A DNA stretch of 64,000 nt, taken from contig JAFRJB010000078.1 in the NCBI GenBank assembly GCA_017432485.1, forward strand, positions 1 through 64,000, written 5' to 3'. The notes beneath the pieces are model-generated. The model was given only the letters and a program-made list of their open reading frames with translations. It was not told the DNA's origin and did not search any database. Below, piece by piece: positions 61,814 to 64,000 of the stretch. A program made the translations under genes and the position numbers. Position 1 is the first letter of the stretch. Every line of letters begins with the position of its first letter. The stretch comes from Clostridia bacterium (GTDB lineage: Bacteria; Bacillota; Clostridia; Oscillospirales; Acutalibacteraceae).

Positions 61814-63195
61814 GCGTTCTCCTCCTCATACACAATCTTGTTAATCGCATTCAGGTAAGCTCGAATGCTCGCGCCGATAATATCGGTGGAAATACCTTTA
61901 CCGGAGTAGAGTTTGCCGCCTGCGCGCAGTTTAACCAGCGCAGAACCCATTGCCTCTTTACCCTCGGTAACGGCTTGGATTTGGAAATCATCCAATTCAT
62001 AGTGGTGCCCGATAATCGTATCAATTGCAATAAAGGCAGCATCAATCGGACCGTCGCCAAGCTCAATACCTTCCATTCTTTCCTCGCCCTTTTCGAGCAC
62101 AATGTGTGCACTGGCGGTAATGATGTTACCGTTATTAATAATGTAAGAAACCAATTTATACGCAGAAGGCACCTGCAACGCCGCGGAAGCGACAATCGCA
62201 TCGAGTTCTTTCGCGCCCACATTCTTTTTAACTGCCACGCGCAGGAATTCATCATAGACCTTGCCGGCATCTTCATCGCTCAAGTCGTAGCCGAGCTGCT
62301 TGACGGCACCGAGCACGGTTTCCTTGCTGTCGTTTTTGTCAAGCTTAATGCCTTCGTTTTCGGCGCTTACGGTGACAGTACTCTTTTCATTTTTCGCATT
62401 GTCGGTAATCCAGTTAATTTGCCCCACAATGCGGTGCAGTTCGGTGTTGCGAATCGCGGCGCTGATTTGGTAATCATTGCCGTAGTCTTTAATAATAGAA
62501 CCGAAGGTATCGAGGCTGACCGTATCGCCGCCGACAGCGCACTTCACACACTCGGCACCGGCGCGCACGGCAAGAATTGCCTGCGCTGCGGCAAGCCCCG
62601 CTTTGTCGGAGCACTTGATGCCGACCGGCACAGAGGTCTTTTCGACCACTTCTTTAACAAAGGCGGCAAAATCATCCGGCAAAAGAGAGCCGGCAGTATC
62701 GCAAATGGTAATGCACTGTGCGCCCGCTTGGGTCGCCTTTTGAATGGCTTCAAACAAAAACTCTTTTTCCGCTCTGGTCGCATCTACCGCGCAAAACTCT
62801 ACGGCAAACCCGCTCTCTTTGGCGGTTTTAACACAAGCGGCAATCCACTCAAGCATCTTCGCGGGCTTCTTGTGGCACTGGTATTCCATGCACACCGGAG
62901 ACACCGGCAACTCGATGCGGATAACGCCTTTATCGGTATTGCTCAGCGCCTGTACGGCATCGCTGATGCTCTGCTCGCTGCTGCCTGCAGCAACACTCAA
63001 AGCACCGTTTTTGACAAATGCGGAAATGGTACGCACTAATAGGATGTCGGTTGTGCTGTTGACAATCTCGGGCAGTTCTATTGTATCCACATTTAGTTTT
63101 TCCAGCTGGCGCGCAATCTCAATTTTCTCTTTAAAACTGAAAGAGTTGTTTTCGCGGCACAAAGTGGTGTCTGCAATTTTAATCTGTTTCATCAT
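61810..63195 (-). CDS. Isopropylmalate-synthase-like protein lacking catalytic residues
   Basis: 461 residues from ATG 63195, after AAAGGAAAGG; ATG 63192 is equally possible. A DRE-TIM barrel is followed by a LeuA dimerisation/regulatory domain at the C-terminus (GDGPIDAAFIAIDTIIG, YSGKGISTDIIGASI). The catalytic RDGEQ after DTTL reads CRENN (13-17), and the metal-binding HxHND reads KCSDK near 194, so normal acetyl-CoA condensation looks impossible. It is preceded by a T-box with a probable Leu specifier and is cotranslated with the ligase fusion. It may be a regulatory or repurposed relative. Confidence 0.78.
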   Translation of the reverse strand: MMKQIKIADTTLCRENNSFSFKEKIEIARQLEKLNVDTIELPEIVNSTTDILLVRTISAFVKNGALSVAAGSSEQSISDAVQALSNTDKGVIRIELPVSPVCMEYQCHKKPAKMLEWIAACVKTAKESGFAVEFCAVDATRAEKEFLFEAIQKATQAGAQCITICDTAGSLLPDDFAAFVKEVVEKTSVPVGIKCSDKAGLAAAQAILAVRAGAECVKCAVGGDTVSLDTFGSIIKDYGNDYQISAAIRNTELHRIVGQINWITDNAKNEKSTVTVSAENEGIKLDKNDSKETVLGAVKQLGYDLSDEDAGKVYDEFLRVAVKKNVGAKELDAIVASAALQVPSAYKLVSYIINNGNIITASAHIVLEKGEERMEGIELGDGPIDAAFIAIDTIIGHHYELDDFQIQAVTEGKEAMGSALVKLRAGGKLYSGKGISTDIIGASIRAYLNAINKIVYEEENA

Positions 63196-63274
63196 AACCT
63201 TTCCTTTCTTATGCGTACATATTTCAATCAAGTGCGAATGATTCGCCCTCAATTATTTATTCTTCATTCTTCAT

Positions 63275-63530
63275 TAAAAAAGCCCCTTTGTTCAAAAACA
63301 AAGGGACGAAAATATCGCGGTACCACCCTGATTGATTTACACAAGTAAATCCACTCTGCGAAGTTCTGACAAACTTCCTGCCAAGGTAACGGGGCAAACC
63401 GTAGCGGCTTACTCAATTCTGCCGCTCAGCTCCGGAACGAGACTTGCTAACCGTTCGCACCGCCTTACACCAACCGGCGGCTCTCTTTGCCGAAGGGAAG
63501 TTAACAATTAATTCCTTCATCGCTTTTTTC
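63275..63530 (-). promoter_or_regulatory. T-box riboswitch, probable leucine specifier
   Basis: On the minus strand the T-box core GGGTGGTACCGCG (63313-63326) lies upstream of a terminator (CCCTTTGTT/AACAAAGGG, 63284-63305, then TTTTTT). A stem I of T-box type precedes it (AAAGAGAGCCG, GGTTGGTGTAAGGCGG, GCGAACGG, CCGGAGC, CCGTTACCTTGGCAGG). The triplet at the specifier position appears to be CTC (Leu), just before GTTCCGGAG. Uncharged tRNA would stabilise the antiterminator and switch on the LeuA-like/ligase operon. Confidence 0.88.
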
Positions 63531-63554
63531 AAGAATTATTCGCAATTTGGATTT

Positions 63555-63583
63555 ATTTTAGCACAATAGATAATACTTGTCAA
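63555..63583 (-). promoter_or_regulatory. Promoter of the T-box operon
   Basis: Minus-strand TTGACA (63578-63583) and TAAAAT (63555-63560), 17-base spacer. Confidence 0.75.
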
Positions 63584-63604
63584 CTAATTTTGTGCAAATT
63601 TTCT

Positions 63605-63913
63605 TCACATGATTTGCCACAGGTATTTTGCCAAATCTACCCTGCCGCCTTCAAAGGTGACACCTTCGCCTTCCAAGAGCATCTGCTGGGCGCCTTTGCC
63701 GCCAAAGGCAAAGGAACCGGAACACTCGCCGAAGCGGTTGACAACGCGGTGGCAAGGGATGGTATTCGGGTCGGGGTTAACATGCAGCGCATAGCCGACC
63801 ACTTGGCTCCAGTGCGGGTTGCCCGCAAGCGCAGCTACCTGCCCGTAGGTCGCGACCTTGCCGCGCGGGATTTGCTTGACCACCTCATAGATTTTCTCAA
63901 AAGTGTTTGACAT
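63605..63913 (-). CDS. MGMT-family (methylguanine methyltransferase-like) protein
   Basis: 102 residues, only the C-terminal DNA-binding/active-site domain: IPRGKVATYGQVAALAG, VGYALHVNP, IPCHRVVN with the alkyl-accepting cysteine kept, and YLWQIM. Single-domain forms include alkyltransferase-like proteins, which usually replace the cysteine by tryptophan; here PCHR is intact, so real alkyl transfer is possible. GAAAGGAAGG precedes the ATG. Confidence 0.88.
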   Translation of the reverse strand: MSNTFEKIYEVVKQIPRGKVATYGQVAALAGNPHWSQVVGYALHVNPDPNTIPCHRVVNRFGECSGSFAFGGKGAQQMLLEGEGVTFEGGRVDLAKYLWQIM

Positions 63914-63966
63914 AGCGACCTTCCTTTCGGTGTTCTATTTATATAGTATACCACAATTACACGAAA

Positions 63967-63992
63967 AAACTGCGATATTGCTATCGCAGTTT
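63967..63992. terminator. Terminator at right edge
   Basis: Perfect 11-bp arms AAACTGCGATA / TATCGCAGTTT; belongs to a gene beyond the window or acts in both directions. Confidence 0.75.
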
Positions 63993-64000
63993 GATTTTTG

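Noticed and set aside
1-64000. CRISPR arrays, tRNA and rRNA genes
   Set aside because: No regularly spaced direct repeats, no cloverleaf and no rRNA-like stretch were found on reading both strands.

Overview
The window looks like a chromosomal segment of a spore-forming, low-to-mid GC Gram-positive bacterium of class Clostridia. The evidence is a T-box leader, an S-box (SAM) riboswitch, a truncated spoVAD, strong AGGAGG-type ribosome binding sites, a Tn4451/TnpX-like large serine recombinase and many short intrinsic terminators. No rRNA, tRNA or CRISPR array was seen. Genus cannot be fixed from the sequence alone.

Region 1 (1-14.8 kb) reads as an integrated accessory/defence island. It holds a truncated ParB/Srx-like gene, a divergent LexA-box-controlled small RNA, a large serine recombinase with its usual small companions, an AbiE toxin-antitoxin pair, an AAA ATPase/RloB pair, an SF1 helicase, and an opposing operon of a SWIM zinc-finger protein plus a primase-helicase-PLD protein of the TOTE conflict type.

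Region 2 (14.9-19.3 kb) has an anchored carboxylesterase, a cupin and an HTH-DUF3990 toxin-antitoxin operon with twin operators.

Region 3 (19.3-32.5 kb) is the most striking part: a long co-directional minus-strand cluster. In transcription order it is a PolC-derived protein that has lost its polymerase carboxylates and most PHP metal ligands, an SNF2/DarB-type helicase, a MoxR AAA ATPase, a DUF2201 HEXXH-plus-VWA protein, an unknown protein, a WYL regulator, a PD-(D/E)XK protein and a Cas4-like/DEDD DUF2779 nuclease. This is the best candidate for an undescribed system.

Region 4 (32.6-47.6 kb) mixes small accessory genes (phosphatase, PUA/EVE-like plus nuclease-like protein, another PD-(D/E)XK protein, nucleotidyltransferase, DUF234 ATPase, many unknowns) with an ApbE/FMN-binding flavinylation pair and a kptA remnant.

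Region 5 (48-64 kb) is more core-like: a spoVAD 3' remnant, a probable large structured RNA followed by an Asn-rich miniprotein, a second cupin paralogue, hydrolases, a macrodomain protein, a TMEM175-type channel, an N-formylglutamate amidohydrolase under a SAM riboswitch, an AbrB-ABC exporter operon, a split chromate transporter, and a T-box (probable Leu) operon of an isopropylmalate-synthase-like protein lacking catalytic residues plus a TIM-barrel/acyl-CoA-ligase fusion.

Three copies of a ~280-300 bp hairpin-ended element (1.5, 19.0 and 38.5 kb) keep their fold although their arm sequences differ. Two of them sit exactly where the downstream gene's GCGGCGAG-type terminator would be.
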